From Carettochelys insculpta (Eukaryota; Chordata; Testudines; Carettochelyidae), in assembly GCF_033958435.1 (NCBI RefSeq), contig NC_134141.1, positions 101,039,001 to 101,103,000 on the forward strand: a DNA stretch of 64,000 bases. Reading direction: 5' to 3'. Both the position numbers and the translations under genes were made by a program. The first letter of the stretch is position 1, and every line of letters starts with the position of its first letter. This document shows positions 1 to 10,794 of this stretch, piece by piece. The notes under the pieces are model-generated. The model was not told where the DNA came from, did no database searches, and was given only the letters and a program-made list of their open reading frames with translations.

Positions 1-410
1 GAAAGCATATCAGTTAAAGTGCTTGAAAATAAAGAAACCTGCATTAGTAAAGTGTATGATGATGAGATGATGAAATCAGGCAAAAAATTTGAAGGCCAGG
101 CTGAAAATATACTTTTTTAACCTTTTTTTAAAAACTAAACTGTGTTTCTGTCTAGGAAGTCGTCCTTTTAAGGGTAACTAAAATGTAGTTGTCAAACATA
201 TAGCCAGTACACGTGATACAGCCTGTGAGATGTATTTGCTGTCTGCAAAGTGTTTTCAGATTCTAAAATACTTTTATAATAAAACTTTCTATTTTTTACT
301 CATTTATGGAAAGTAACAAAAAATGGAACTGAACCCTCTCCATACAGTTAGAGTGATGGCCTTGGACTAAGTTGATCAGAGGAGCCTACAGAAAATGGAA
401 AGGTTCTCTA
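1..410. other. Left edge, no feature recognised
   Basis: AT-rich single-copy-looking sequence. I see no convincing exon, RNA gene or repeat family in it. It precedes the first TIR element. Confidence 0.4.
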
Positions 411-830
411 TGGCTATGTCTGGAGAGTTTTGTTTGTCGAGAAAACCCACAGAGCGTCCACATTCCCAAGGTGCCTGTTGACAGTAAATTGACAGAACAT
501 GGTACTTTTGTTGACTGCATTCTGATGCTCCCCTATAAGGCAGAACACCTCTGTCAACCGAAATTTGTGGACAGAAAGCCAGTCTGGACATTCCTGGGAG
601 CCTTCTGTCAACAGACATGGCTTCCGGGACACTGGGCAGCCCTGTCTGCTGTGCTTTTGGTTGGCCATTTTGTCGAGAGAGCCACGAGGCAGTCCAGCCA
701 CTCTCTGTAGACAGAGCAGATCACTCTTTCAATTTGCTTTGCAGTCTGGTCTCAATTTGTCGACAGAAGTTTTGTCAGAAGATAATCTTCCGACAGTAAA
801 TTCTGTCAACAGATTGAGGGTATTGATTTT
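411..830. mobile_element. Non-autonomous TIR element, TGTCGACA-rich family, copy 1
   Basis: Begins with a GGCTATGTC-type end and is studded with degenerate TTTGTCGACAAAA, TCTGTCAACAGA and TCGACAGAAG motifs, half of them inverted. A related copy lies at 5,197-5,575: both share an internal stretch reading GGCAGCCCTG followed by TGCTGTGCTT and GAGAGAGC. No transposase is encoded, so this looks like a MITE-like DNA element. The right boundary is approximate, and the superfamily cannot be assigned by eye. Confidence 0.5.
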
Positions 831-858
831 TGGCTTACTGCATTCCTGTGTCACATAA

Positions 859-1514
859 GCTGCGTCTACACGTGCACGCTACTTCGAAGTAGCGGCACCA
901 ACTTCGACGTTAGGCGGCGAGACGTCGAAGTCGCTAACCTCATGAGGAGATAGGAATAGCGCCCTACTTCGACGTTCAATGTCGAAGTAGGGACTGTGTA
1001 GACGATCCGCGTCCCGCAACGTCGAAATTGCTGGGTCCTCCATGGCGGCCATCAGCTGGGGGGTTGAGAGATGCTCTCTCTCCAGCCCCTGCGGGGCTCT
1101 ATGGTCACCATGGGCAGCAGCCCTTAGCCCAGGGCTTCTGGCTGCTTCTGCGGCAGTTGGGGATCCATGCTGCAGGCACAGGGTCTGCAACCAGTTGTCA
1201 GCTCTGTGTATCTTGTGTTGTTTAGTGCAACTGTGTCTGGGAGGGGCCCTTTAAGGGAGCGGCTGGCTGTTGAGTCCGCCCTGTGACCCTGTCTGCAGCT
1301 GTGCCTGGCATCCCTATTTCGATGTGTGCTACTTTGACGTGTAGACGTTCCCTCGCTGTGCCTATTTCGTTGTTGGGCTGAGCAACGTCGAAGTTGAACA
1401 TCGACGTTGCCGGCCCTGGAGGACGTGTAGACGTTATTCATCGAAATAGACTATTTCGATGTCGCAACATCGAAATAAGCTATTTCGATGTTGGCTGCAT
1501 GTGTAGACGTAGCC
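859..1514. mobile_element. TIR element with GCGTCTACAC ends and TTCGA-rich arms
   Basis: The left end reads GCTGCGTCTACACGTGCA and the right end reads TGCATGTGTAGACGTAGCC, which are inverted copies of each other. Sub-terminal arms are packed with TTCGAAGT, TTCGACGT and ATTTCGATGT motifs in both orientations. The roughly 250-bp GC-rich centre differs from the arms. No transposase remnant is visible, so this is a non-autonomous DNA transposon. Related ends occur at 27,237, 46,202, 51,567 and 56,014. Confidence 0.6.
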
Positions 1515-1517
1515 ATA

Positions 1518-3060
1518 GTGTTTCTTTGGGACAATTTTCACTCTGCTGATGATCAAGGAGCAATCACTGTCACAATCTACGCTGTGATACATGCGTGTAA
1601 TTTTGATGGCATTGAGAGGTTTCCTGTGTATCAGTACAGGGTCAAGTTGATGCCAGTGACTGGATCTGTGGTGGCACCATGAAACCATGTGACAGTTTAA
1701 GAAAGTATTAATGATGCAGAGCTGATTCTGAGAGCTGAATTTGAGAAGTCTTTGACCATTTTCATTCATTTTCCCAATACCGTGATGACCGAAGCACATG
1801 GGCCAGGACTGATAGTCGTGTTCAACTCTTGCATTGAAGTTGCCAAGGATGTACAGTTGTCACCAGTTGGAAAGGAGTCGATAACTTTCTGAAGATTATA
1901 ATAAAAGCAGTCCTTGTGTTTGGCACACGATGCCAACATGGGTGCATAAGCACATAAGCACTGATGATGTTGACATATCCTAACTTGGTGCAGCGCTTCA
2001 GGGATATAATATGTTCTGATTCAGCTGTGAGTCTATTGATAGATATCAGCAGCTTGTTCTGAACAGCTAATCCAACTCCGTAGAAGCGGTGTTCCTCTGA
2101 ACTCAAGCCCTTCCAGAAGACGGTGTAATTGGTGTCTTTCACTGACTCAGCATCTGCGAGCCTGGTTTCCTGGAAAGCAGCGATGTTGACGTTTTGTTTG
2201 TGTAGATTTTGATCTATGACTGCTGTTTTTCATATTGAGTCACTGTTCATAAGGTAATGGACAGATTCAAGTCTTGGACACATGGTCTGCACATTCCAGC
2301 TACTGAGCTGGAGGCAAGTTGATTTATAATTTTGTTTTTTGGTGGGTGTGTCATTTACATCTACTTTTCCATTTTTGGTCTATCCCCATGCACACAGTGA
2401 TGAAGACAATGTGGCGGGTCAGCACCTTATTGACCAGGGGCTGCCCAGCTTGAGGCAGGCAGTAGCTGACCACTGGAGACTGATGACTATTCCCGCTGAC
2501 AAAAGTGACCCATGATGTACTCCTCTTTGCCAGTTCAGGAGAGCTTATAACCCATAACTGCCAATTCCTGCGTTGTTTCCATGCTATCAGCAAGGATGGA
2601 GTGTCCTTTCCATTTGGCACCCTCTTGCATGTTGCATTGCCTGGGCTAGTGTTTGAAGCAAGTGCGTTGCCCAAGAGGCCCTAGTCCCCTCTTTGTTGCC
2701 CCATTTGAATCCAAAGGAAAGACTGAAGTCAGTATGTTCGGAACTGAGGTGACTGCAAGGAGATGCTGCAAAGCAGGTTGGACAAATCCTCCCTGCTAAC
2801 CGCCTTAGGGTCTCCACTCCGGATTTTCTGTCTGGGTTTACTCCCATAGCCTACCCACACGGCAGTGGGAAATTTTCTGACAGGGTTGTCTTCCCTTGGG
2901 TGACGTAAGGAGTCACGGTCCCTTGGATACCAGTGACCAAACCATGGTTCACACACCATTTGGATTAACCATAATAATCCAGGGACTCAAGTACCCCAGA
3001 CTCTTGTCTCATGCAGAATGAGGGCGTAGAAGTCGGCTCAGTCCATGGACCATCATTCTT
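1518..3060 (-). mobile_element. Fossil non-LTR retrotransposon with APE-type endonuclease domain
   Basis: On the minus strand, broken frames give an apurinic-endonuclease-like domain of a LINE. Near 2,290 there is a TWNVQTMC-type start. An AAFQETRLADAES block follows at about 2,160, then HGIGKMNENGQRL near 1,780 and HWHQLDPVL near 1,660. The last block is SVDCDSDCSLI near 1,580, corresponding to the C-terminal SDH-type motif with the histidine lost. These blocks match proteins often labelled craniofacial-development-protein-2-like, which are LINE endonucleases. Upstream minus-strand frames (2,350-2,960) look like the 5' part of the same element. Stops and frameshifts make it inactive. I do not assign the clade (RTE- or L2-like). 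Confidence 0.65.
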
Positions 3061-3224
3061 AGGGGTCCGCGCTGCTCACCTGGCGCCTGCAGGCTGCTGG
3101 TGCTGCTGCTGCTGCCCCTGCTTGGGGCTCGCGGAGGACCATGTGAGCAAGAAGAAATAACACATGGCAAATGGCAGGGAGGATCGGGCCAGCTCAATTC
3201 TCTCCACCACCTCCCTCTCTCCTG

Positions 3225-3445
3225 TCGCTGAGCTCCTCCCCTGCCCACAGCCCCCCCCCACATCCCCTCAGCCCAGCCTGCTCCCAACACTCCCCTGCCC
3301 ACACCCTCTAGCCCAGCTTGGCCCATTCCCAGCAACCCCCCAGCCCACAGCTCCCCCCACACCCTCCAGCCTAGCCCACTCCCAATACCCCCCTGGCTCA
3401 CAGCTCCCCTTGCACCCCACGGCCCAGCCTGCTCCCAACACGCAC
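3225..3445. repeat. C-rich minisatellite, about 55-bp imperfect unit
   Basis: The + strand repeats units that begin AGCCCAGC or AGCCTAGC and continue through CTCCCAA, CCCCC and CCCACA blocks, about four times. The minus strand is therefore rich in G runs. Long open frames here are a by-product of this composition, not genes. A CTG-rich run lies just upstream near 3,095-3,115. Confidence 0.55.
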
Positions 3446-4134
3446 CGTGGCCTGGTCCCCAAAACCCTCGACCACTACTCTAGCTCGCCGAACTCTCCCC
3501 ACTCAGGTACCACTGGTGCAGCCCTGAGGAGCGAGCTGCCACCTCCTCCACTGGAGCCACCATCTTGGAAAAAAGCCTCCCTGGCTTAAAAGTACATAAA
3601 TTCAGTCACACTGTATACAATCACTTTTCAATTGTTTCCTGCCATCTTTTGAGACCAGGAAAGCTTTGCAATGCATTATTTGAAAAGTAAATCCCAAACC
3701 AAGCCTCTCTCTCTCCTGCTGGGTGTAGATACCATTGATGTTTTTCTCTACATGTTAGTCTGAGATTTTCCTCCATCCCTAGTTAGTCTGATAGGTCTGT
3801 TTACACAATATGTAAATACATTCCACTTGTCCTTCAAAATACTTTTGAAGTAGTTCCCAAATGGAGAAAACACATTTCTTTGTTAGGTGCAGAGCTGTTT
3901 GCCAGCTCCCCTGACACATCTGGCTTACATACGCTTGTCATAAGATCAATGACTTGTTAGTTTTCAAATGATACTTCACAAGGCATATTTTGCACAAGGA
4001 TTATTACAAGAGCATGCTGGGTGTGAATATCAGAGTGCTTAATGTCACAGTGAGCTTTCATGTCAGTTTTCAGTTCTTGCACTAAGTGGCAGATTGCATT
4101 TGAAATAAATATCAATGCAAGAGCTAAATGGCCT

Positions 4135-4355
4135 GCAATGTCTATGGGAAAAAACTTCCTGCCAGCACAGTTGAACAATGGAATAAACTGCGTAGGGATG
4201 TTGTGGAATCTCCATCAACGGTGATTTTAAAGAGCAGGTTAGACAGACAGCTGTCAGTAATGATCTAAATGGTGCTTGGTCCAGCCATGAGTGCAAGGGA
4301 CTGGACTTGACCTCTTGAGGTTCCTTCCATTCTGGTATTCTGTGACATTACAAAT
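4135..4355 (+). mobile_element. CR1-type LINE 3' end fragment
   Basis: Translates in pieces to the degraded end of a CR1-like ORF2 (TVEQWNKLRRDVVESPS-like, then an ILKSRLDRQL-like segment). A typical 3' tail follows, with GGACTTGACC, TTCCTTCCATTC and TTCTGTGA. It is the same 3' region seen better preserved at 5,806-6,290. Confidence 0.6.
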
Positions 4356-4539
4356 TCTGAATCTTGCATGGATGTACACCATTGGTGCAAAAGTTGGAAG
4401 CCATTCTCTCTCATGTGCTAGTCTATTAGTTATTTAAGTATTAATCTATGGTGGATCAGTCATTGGGCCAGAGAGCAAAAGTGACTGTAGTCCATCAGGT
4501 ACTCAGTAACCCAAGATTCAGTCCCTCCAGCCTTTTCCA

Positions 4540-4725
4540 ATTACTCTTTCATTAGCTAGGCAGAGTGCATCACCTTCAACAGGAGACACTGAAGGAGCTT
4601 TATATCAGAGACTATCCCATATCTTGAGGGTTACCATTTCTAAATAGGGTAACAGGATACCCCTGTTCAAATCCTTTCACATACTGAGGCAGAAGTGAAC
4701 CTGGATCTCCTTTGCATGGTGACAA
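4540..4725. repeat. Possible ancient tRNA-derived SINE fragment
   Basis: Contains a B-box-like CCTGTTCAAATCC and shares wording (CCTTCAA-AGGAGA, then a tRNA-like block) with sequence at 20,290-20,400. Ends are not definable by eye. Confidence 0.25.
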
Positions 4726-4726
4726 G

Positions 4727-4940
4727 TATCAGAGAGGTAGCCATGTTAGTCTGTATCTGCAAAAACAACAAGAAGGCCTGTGGCACCTTATAGACTAACA
4801 GATTTTTTTGGAGCATAAGCTTTCATGGGCTAAGACCCACTTAGTCTAAGATGTATCTGTGGGTCTTAGCCCATGAAAGCTTATTCTCCAAAAGATCTGT
4901 TAGTCTATAAGGTACCACAGGACTTCTTGTTGTTTTTGCA
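4727..4940. mobile_element. PLE-end foldback (inverted repeat) copy
   Basis: Starts with the common end AGAGAGGTAGCCATGTTAGT, then CTGTGGCACCTTATAGACTA and AAGCTTTCATGGGCTAAGAC. After a short loop near 4,840-4,855 it returns in reverse complement to AGTCTATAAGGTACCACAGG and AACAACAAGAAGTC-type sequence. The arms are about 90 bp with few mismatches. The same end sequence borders the PLE at 12,599-14,166, so this is a truncated, head-to-head PLE-end insertion. Confidence 0.7.
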
Positions 4941-5196
4941 TCTCCTTTGCTTCTGGCAAATGATGGGATAAAAGTTATGGTCTGGCCAAAACCTCTTCCC
5001 CGCTGCACTGATCTTATGGCTGAGAGCTGATTTGGTAGGTGGCCTGAAAGCATCTCCACCAGCTTGGGCCTTGCAGGTGAGTTAGCTGGCCAAATGCCTG
5101 TCTTCCCCAGTTTGTGGAATACTTTAGGGCTTAAGCTGGAATCTAGGCATTTGGATGTCTAGAGGGAAGCAACAGTATGCAGTCCCAAAATGTAAC

Positions 5197-5575
5197 GGCT
5201 ATGGTCACACTAGCGAGTTTTGCCGACAAAACACTGATTTTGTTGACAAAACTGGTAGAATGTCCACACACAAAACTCAGCACTTTTGCTAGCAGTGTTC
5301 TGCTTGTCAGCCATTTGAGATTCTGTCAACAAAAAAGCTGTGTAGACATTCTGCCGGGCCTTCTCTCGACAGATAGGATATCCAGAACAATGGGCAGCCC
5401 TGCCTGTTGTGCTTCCGCGTGCCTGGTTTGTTGAGAGAGCAGCCAGGCAGTCTGTCTACTCCGTCAACAGAGCCCAGTGCTCTTCCGATTGTGTGTGGTC
5501 ACACTCTGTCAACAGAAGTTTTATTGGGAAATCTCTTCTGACAGTGACATCTATCGACAGAGCACTGTAGTGTAA
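5197..5575. mobile_element. Non-autonomous TIR element, TGTCGACA-rich family, copy 2
   Basis: Begins GGCTATGGTCACACTAGCGA, which is near the common GGCTATGTCTACACTAGCGA form. It carries many TTTTGTCGACAAAA-like and CTGTCAACAGA motifs and shares its GGGCAGCCCTG centre with the copy at 411-830. No coding capacity. The right end is placed near the last TCGACAGAGCACTG. Confidence 0.55.
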
Positions 5576-5722
5576 TGGTAGCCAATGCCTATGGAAATCT
5601 TCCTCTGAAAAAATTAAGGTGCTGAGTATTTTAGGCACCTCCAGGGTTTGGAAGATGTTCTTTAGATCCAAACTGGGACTTAGGTGCCTAAATCTAAGAT
5701 TTGGGGCATTTAGGTGCCAAAT

Positions 5723-5776
5723 ATCAGAGAGGTAGCCAAGTTAGTCTGTATCTTCAAAAACAACAAGAAGTCATGG
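5723..5776 (+). mobile_element. Short PLE-end fragment
   Basis: TATCAGAGAGGTAGCC, TTAGTCTGTATCTTC and AACAACAAGAAGTC are the outermost part of the PLE-derived repeat seen at 4,727 and 38,079. It is truncated immediately before the CR1 tail. Confidence 0.65.
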
Positions 5777-5799
5777 AGATGGGCTGCAGGCTTTCTTAG

Positions 5800-6292
5800 A
5801 AAAACGTGCAGCACAGATTCCCAAAGGTGAGCATAACAAGAATGATTAAAGGTCTAGAGAATATGACCTATGAAGAAAGGCTGAAAGAATTGGGCTTGTT
5901 TAATTTGGAAAAGAGAAGACTGAGGGGGGACATGATAGCAGTTTTCAGGTATCTAAAAGGGTATCATAAGGAGGAGGGAGAAAACTTGTTCTTTTTGGTC
6001 TCTGAGGATAGAGCAAGAAGCAATGGACTTAAAAAACTGCAGCAGGGGAGGTTTAGGCTGGACATTAGGAAAAAGTTCCGAACTGTCAGGGTGGTCAAAC
6101 ACTGGAATAAGTTGCCTAGGGAGGTTGTGGAATCTCCATCTCTGGAGATATTTAAGAACAGGTTAGATAAATGTCTATCAGGGATGGTCTAGACAGTACT
6201 TGGTCTTGCCACGAGGGCAGGGGGCTGGACACGATGCCCTCTCAAAGTCCCTTCCAGTCCTAGCATCTATGATTCTAGGATTCTATGACAAG
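5800..6292 (+). mobile_element. CR1-type LINE 3' end with ORF2 C-terminus
   Basis: An open frame (about 5,806-6,190) reads [20 protein letters not shown], then [20 protein letters not shown], and ends with [18 protein letters not shown]. This is the well-known end of the CR1-like LINE ORF2 downstream of the reverse transcriptase. The 3' tail ends in degenerate octamer repeats (CTATGATTCTAGGATTCTATGA, split by variants), the usual CR1 terminus. The copy is 5'-truncated and has no functional role of its own. It directly abuts CpG island 1. Confidence 0.85.
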
Positions 6293-6299
6293 CTCTACC

Positions 6300-7150
6300 G
6301 AAGACTTGCTCCCGTTGCTAGGCAACATCCTCCTCTGTGCGCCAGGGACCCGCGCGGCCGCACTACCCTCACCCGCAGTCGGCAGTGGGCCCCCCCATTG
6401 GTCAGCTCGGCCCTGCGCTAGTTCGCACTGGGCGGCCTCTCCCTGAGCCATCTTCCCATTGGCTAACAGCAATCTGCCCAGGACGCGTCACGCTCTCACA
6501 CCATGCTCCAGCACCACCGCCGCGGGTTGGGAGTGGCGACAGAAGTGGGGCCTGAGACGGGGACTCTGATTGGACGGATGAGCCGCCGCTTACTGTTCAA
6601 GCGGCCGCAGGGGCGGCGGAGCTTTTTTAAAGGCGCCGCTCCTGTTCTCAGGCCGCATCCAGTGGCTGAGGCGCGGAGAAAACGAAGCGGCGAGCCGCAG
6701 CCCGCAGGTGAGAGCTGGGCAGAGGCGCGTTGTCCGCCGCCCCAGCCGCGCGGGGGGCGGCGCTGAGCGACCCGGCTCCGCTTGGGCTGGGACCTGTGCA
6801 CGCGCTCGCTTAGGACCCGGGACCTCCGCGTCCCCGTCCCGCTGCGTGCGGCGGGGCTGTCGGTGGGATCCGCCCCACCTCGGGCTCGGCGCGGGCTGCG
6901 GCAGGTGCCAGGGCCCATTAGGGCTGCGTCGCTCCTGCTCCGCAGGCGCGGGGGCAGTGGGAGGTCAGCGCCGCTTGGTCGGCTGCGTGCGCCAGGCCAG
7001 GGGCGCCCAGCTGCATGGCGCGGGGATGGGCGCGTTTGCCTGCAGGAAACAGTGACTCGGTGCCCGGCTGGCCGACGAGCCGCCCGGCCAGAATTGGGCC
7101 CAAGCTGCTGGTCTGTCCCGGGGTCGTCACAGGCTCAGTGAGCCTTGGAC
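6300..7150 (+). promoter_or_regulatory. HMGCS1: CpG island 1: probable HMGCS1 promoter
   Basis: GC-rich, CpG-dense block directly after a CR1 tail. Going toward the start site it shows inverted CCAAT boxes (ATTGG) at 6,397, 6,458 and 6,569 and a CRE-like ACGCGTCA at 6,483-6,490. A CTCACACCAT at 6,495-6,504 resembles sterol regulatory elements. A GC box GGGGCGG lies at 6,610-6,616 and a TATA-like TTTTTTAAA at 6,623-6,631. HMG-CoA synthase promoters are known to be driven by SREBP with NF-Y and CREB-type factors, and this set fits that. No other + strand gene in the window needs this promoter. The assignment to HMGCS1 is inference, since 10 kb separates it from the first coding exon. Confidence 0.7.
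6652..6707 (+). other. HMGCS1: Probable non-coding exon 1 of HMGCS1 (5' UTR)
   Basis: The start is estimated at about 25-30 bp downstream of the TATA-like TTTTTTAAA. The exon ends at a strong donor, CCCGCAG|GTGAGAG, after base 6,707. It contains no ATG that must be used. Open frames crossing it do not resemble any protein. The start position is approximate, and splicing to the acceptor at 16,888 is inferred from gene structure. Confidence 0.5.
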
Positions 7151-7483
7151 GTGTGAGTACAAGGCGTCCTCCGCGGTAGGCTATAGCTCATTCCAAACCT
7201 GCTGGAACAAGGCACGTCCGTAGACACTCAATGAAAATCGGGGCTGAATGCCAACCAGGGTATGGTGCGGTGCTTGGCTTTGTGCTTTATCGACTATACC
7301 ACATGTGCCAAGTTACTCCGGGCGCATAGCCAGACGCAGTCGCTGCCCTAGTATCAGCAATAGATACTACCAAGGTAGACAGTCTCTTACTGCGTGATGG
7401 TTGTGCCACCAGACCTTCCCAAGAATGCTCTTCAGCTGATAGATGATTTCCATAACCAATCTTCCATGCATCTGGACAAGAAA

Positions 7484-7640
7484 GCAATCATGTAGCACTT
7501 TAAAGACTAACAAAATAATTTATTAGGTGATGAGCTTTCGTGGGAAAGACCCACTTCTTCAGATCAATAGCCTTACAAGATCAGACTCAATATATAAAGC
7601 ACAGATGTCCAAAAGTTATCAAGGTTGACAAATCAGAAAA
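7484..7640 (-). mobile_element. PLE-end fragment
   Basis: GTAGCACTTTAAAGACTAAC, TTATTAGGTGATGAGCTTTC and GACCCACTTCTTCAGATC, followed by a shared tail (ATATATAAAGC, TGACAAATC), form the ATTAGGTGATGAGC subfamily of PLE ends. A very similar, longer copy lies at 31,675-31,900. Confidence 0.65.
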
Positions 7641-7919
7641 ATTATTATCTCTGTCATGACTCATCTGGGTGTGAATGCTGCAGGGAATTTTACCTTCCAT
7701 GTATGGGACTGCTGAGGTCAGAAAATTTAAGGACTTTTGTATGTCTTAGAAAAAAATAAATCAAAGGAGTTGGAAGAATTGTTCTACTGACATTCAGCCA
7801 CATACTAAAATGCATAGTTTAACTGTTTTTTCCACTGAATGTCTCTTCTACACAAGCTTAAAAGTGAAGCTCAGTAAGCAAAAGCAGGAATGAGTGCAAG
7901 CCTTAAGTTCATGGATAAT

Positions 7920-8166
7920 AAAACAAAAAGGCAGTTGTGTGGCACCTTTAAAGACTAACAATATTATTTATTAGGTGATGATCTCAGACTCATTTATTAA
8001 GGGATGAGCTTAAAGATTAACCATATTACTAGGTGATGAGCTTTTGTGGGACAGACCCTTTTGAGTGGCTCTGTTCCACAAAAGCTCATCACCTAATGAT
8101 ACTATTTAAGGTGCTACAGGACTGCTTTTTTTTGAGAAGATAGACTAACAGGGCTACCCCTCTGAG
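7920..8166. mobile_element. PLE-end foldback copy (ATTAGGTGATGAGC subfamily)
   Basis: GCACCTTTAAAGACTAAC and TTATTAGGTGATGA are followed by a second GTGATGAGCTTTTGTGGGAC. The inverted arm then reads GTTCCACAAAAGCTCATCAC, AAGGTGCTACAGGACTGC and ends GGGCTACCCCTCTGAGA. An internal partial duplication near 7,975-8,035 disturbs one arm. Confidence 0.6.
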
Positions 8167-8541
8167 ACTTTGTGGATAATTCCTATTATCTGTGTATATG
8201 CATTAAATACATTTGTTTCTGCTCTACTTCACTACAGTCAAAATTCCAGGTTCTGCAATCAAATTGTTTTCATCTCCTTATGTCAGCCCTCTTTACCATT
8301 GATCATATAGTAAGCCAGCTATTAAATCTCTCCCCCACTGTAGCAAAATCTTATTTGTGGAATCATACCCAATCACAAAGTTAAACCTGTGTTTACTGTA
8401 CAAGGGCTTTGTAATAACTGAAATCCTGTATTTGCTGCATTAGTCACGTAAAACCTGATATGGGGAGAGAGACTATGTCTTTGAGTAATTCTTATGTCCT
8501 AGTTACCTTCAGAGCTTCTTGAGAAGTGTTGCATGACATTA

Positions 8542-8646
8542 ATCTGAGGGATAGACATATGAGTCTGTATCTTCACAAAAAAACAAGCAGTCCTGTAGCA
8601 CCTTTAGTCTTTAAGGTGATACAGGACTGCTTGTTTTTATTTTTTT
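8542..8646. mobile_element. Short PLE-end foldback
   Basis: AAACAAGCAGTCCTGTAGCA with CTTTAGTCTTT is followed at once by its reverse complement (AAGGTGATACAGGACTGCTT, then GTTTTTATTTTTTT). The arms are about 45 bp with almost no loop, so only the outermost PLE end is present. Confidence 0.6.
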
Positions 8647-8699
8647 TGTATGTGATATTGTATATACACTGCACTTCTTTTATAAATGCACACTGCCTA

Positions 8700-10440
8700 A
8701 CATATGAGCTGTAACCAGAAGAGTGCTGCATCTCATGAACTTTCATGGTCTACCAACACCTTTCTTAAAACTGCTGAATAGCTGCAGGTAGTCTGCATTC
8801 TCCTATATTTGGTAGAACTAACAACTTGTGGAGCATTCAGTGTCTAGTACATGCTATGTTCAATGCACATGGATTAAATATATTCTGAAATGGGTGGAGA
8901 AAAGAACTACATTAAATTAATGGGCACTTAAGTGATTATCAAATTCATCATAGCAATATTTCTTCAGAAACAAAAACAATGTTTTTTATTTTATTTATGA
9001 AGCATATTTCAGGAATAAAAGGAAGAAAAGTGAATGACAAATTGTGTTGCCTGCAAGAAACAATTATTTGAGTTCTTATCCTGTTTTGTAGCTTTCAGCA
9101 GACTTTTTTCTGTGGAAAGTACATGTTCAAAAATAAAATTGTGAAACAGTCTAGAGAATAATCTCAAGTAGACTAGCACAGCTTGTTCTAATTTAAAAAA
9201 TAAAATATGTGCCACCACATTATGTCTTTCCCATCATGGAAAAACTGTGCTAACAGCATTTTCTAATCATGGCAAGGACTGATGTGGTTTGCATATTATG
9301 CTTCGTAGATATTCTTTAAAAGGTACAAGGTTAAGTCACTTAATTTTTTCTGACCTACGTTAAAACAACTTGCATCATTAAAACTGAGAAAAACAAACCC
9401 ACGTTAGTTTCATTTCTCTAACTTCTAACAATGAAAATAGATTATTATGGTAGAAGGTGGAAATTTGATTCAGAAGGCAGATGGGCCTCCTTGCCCTTCC
9501 TCTCTTTCCCCATCTCTTCAAGCAGTCCTTTCTTTTCTGCAAAAATTAACTTTTTTCAGCTGTACCATTGTCTCATTGGGCCTGTAAACTCTCCCTGCAA
9601 AAGGAATGTATCTTCCTCCAGGTGTGTGAAAGTCTATGCAACAACTAGAAATGGACTGTTTTCAGGTGCTTTCCCCAGAGAGCTGTCAGATGTCAAAGAC
9701 TCTTTAGTCTCTATCAGTGTATTAGTTGGATTTGAACTGAAGGGAAAGCTGAATTTGAGACCTTTCAATCCTCTGAGCCGCGTGGTCCTTCTTGGTATTG
9801 TTACAGTGACAATGCTGGCATCAAAATATTCTTGTTTTTGACTCAACAGCATTTGATATTAAAGTTCCAATTTAATTTTTGTATTTTGGTAAGTCAAAAA
9901 ACATGAGTAATATTTGAGCCCTGTCTTTTATATAGTGTTTTATCTCGAAATGTTCTGTATACATGACAGTAAAAAGTACTTTAACTTCAAGGCATGGACT
10001 CACTTAACATAGCAGGAGAGTAAAACTTTTGATAGTCAGTGCACTGTTTCTGATTCAAACAGTTTTGCAGCTGCATTTTATTTACCACTGACATTCCCTA
10101 TTTAGGGAGTTCCTACTGAGTGTTACAAGTGAGGAAACTGCATTTTTGTTATGTAGCAGGTTTTAATCAAATCCGTGATTGTCCATCCTCAGTTGACCCC
10201 AACTGGGCTGATTTAGACCAGTAAACTGTGTTTAGAATCTCTTGTAATAAATGGCCTAATTAATCATTAACATTTCATTTCAATTTTGGGTTTATCTGAT
10301 TACATGTAAGGAGTAAATAAATAATAACTTTGTCGTATAACACTAGAACTAGGGTGTCACCAAATGAAATTAAGCGACAGTGGGTTTCAAACAAATGAAA
10401 GTATTATCTGTTCCACACAGTACAGTGGCAACCTGTGGAA
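8700..10440. other. Intergenic or 5' intron of HMGCS1, unremarkable
   Basis: AT-rich sequence between CpG island 1 and the coding exons. Short open frames (for example 9,431-9,841 and its antisense) show no recognisable protein features. No repeat family is identified by eye. Confidence 0.35.
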
Positions 10441-10794
10441 CTCTGTGCTAGGTTGTGAAAGTCAAGAACAGCAGCTGCACTAGGGAGGACAAGCCCACTC
10501 ATTGCCCCCTCTCCAGCCCTTCCTCCGAGTTCTGCCTCTGCTGTGCTTCTTCACACCCCCATTCCACCCCTTCCTTCAAGCCCTCTTCTCCAAGCAGTGT
10601 GACCAGGGGAGTTATTGGGGGAGCCTGGCAGCAACAGTGGTTCCCCCCTTCACCCCACTCATCATGGCAGCAAGAAATAGAGCAACCTGGCCCCAGTCTG
10701 CTGCTGCTGCTTCCCTGGCCCCATGGCCCCACCCCCCTCAAAGCACAAGGTCCAGGGTGCCTTCCCCAAATTGGCCAATGGACAGCACAGCTCT

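Noticed and set aside
1434..2142. Host gene similar to craniofacial development protein 2
   Set aside because: The similarity is to the LINE endonuclease present in that protein group; the frame is interrupted and lies in repeat-dense DNA.
3009..3589. Pro-rich and Gly-rich frames
   Set aside because: Explained by the C-rich minisatellite; no conserved protein.
5806..6192. 128-residue open frame as a host gene
   Set aside because: It is the C-terminus of a CR1-type LINE ORF2 followed by a CR1 3' tail.
6200..7141. Open frames in CpG island 1
   Set aside because: Same compositional cause; they cross the promoter and the inferred donor at 6,707.
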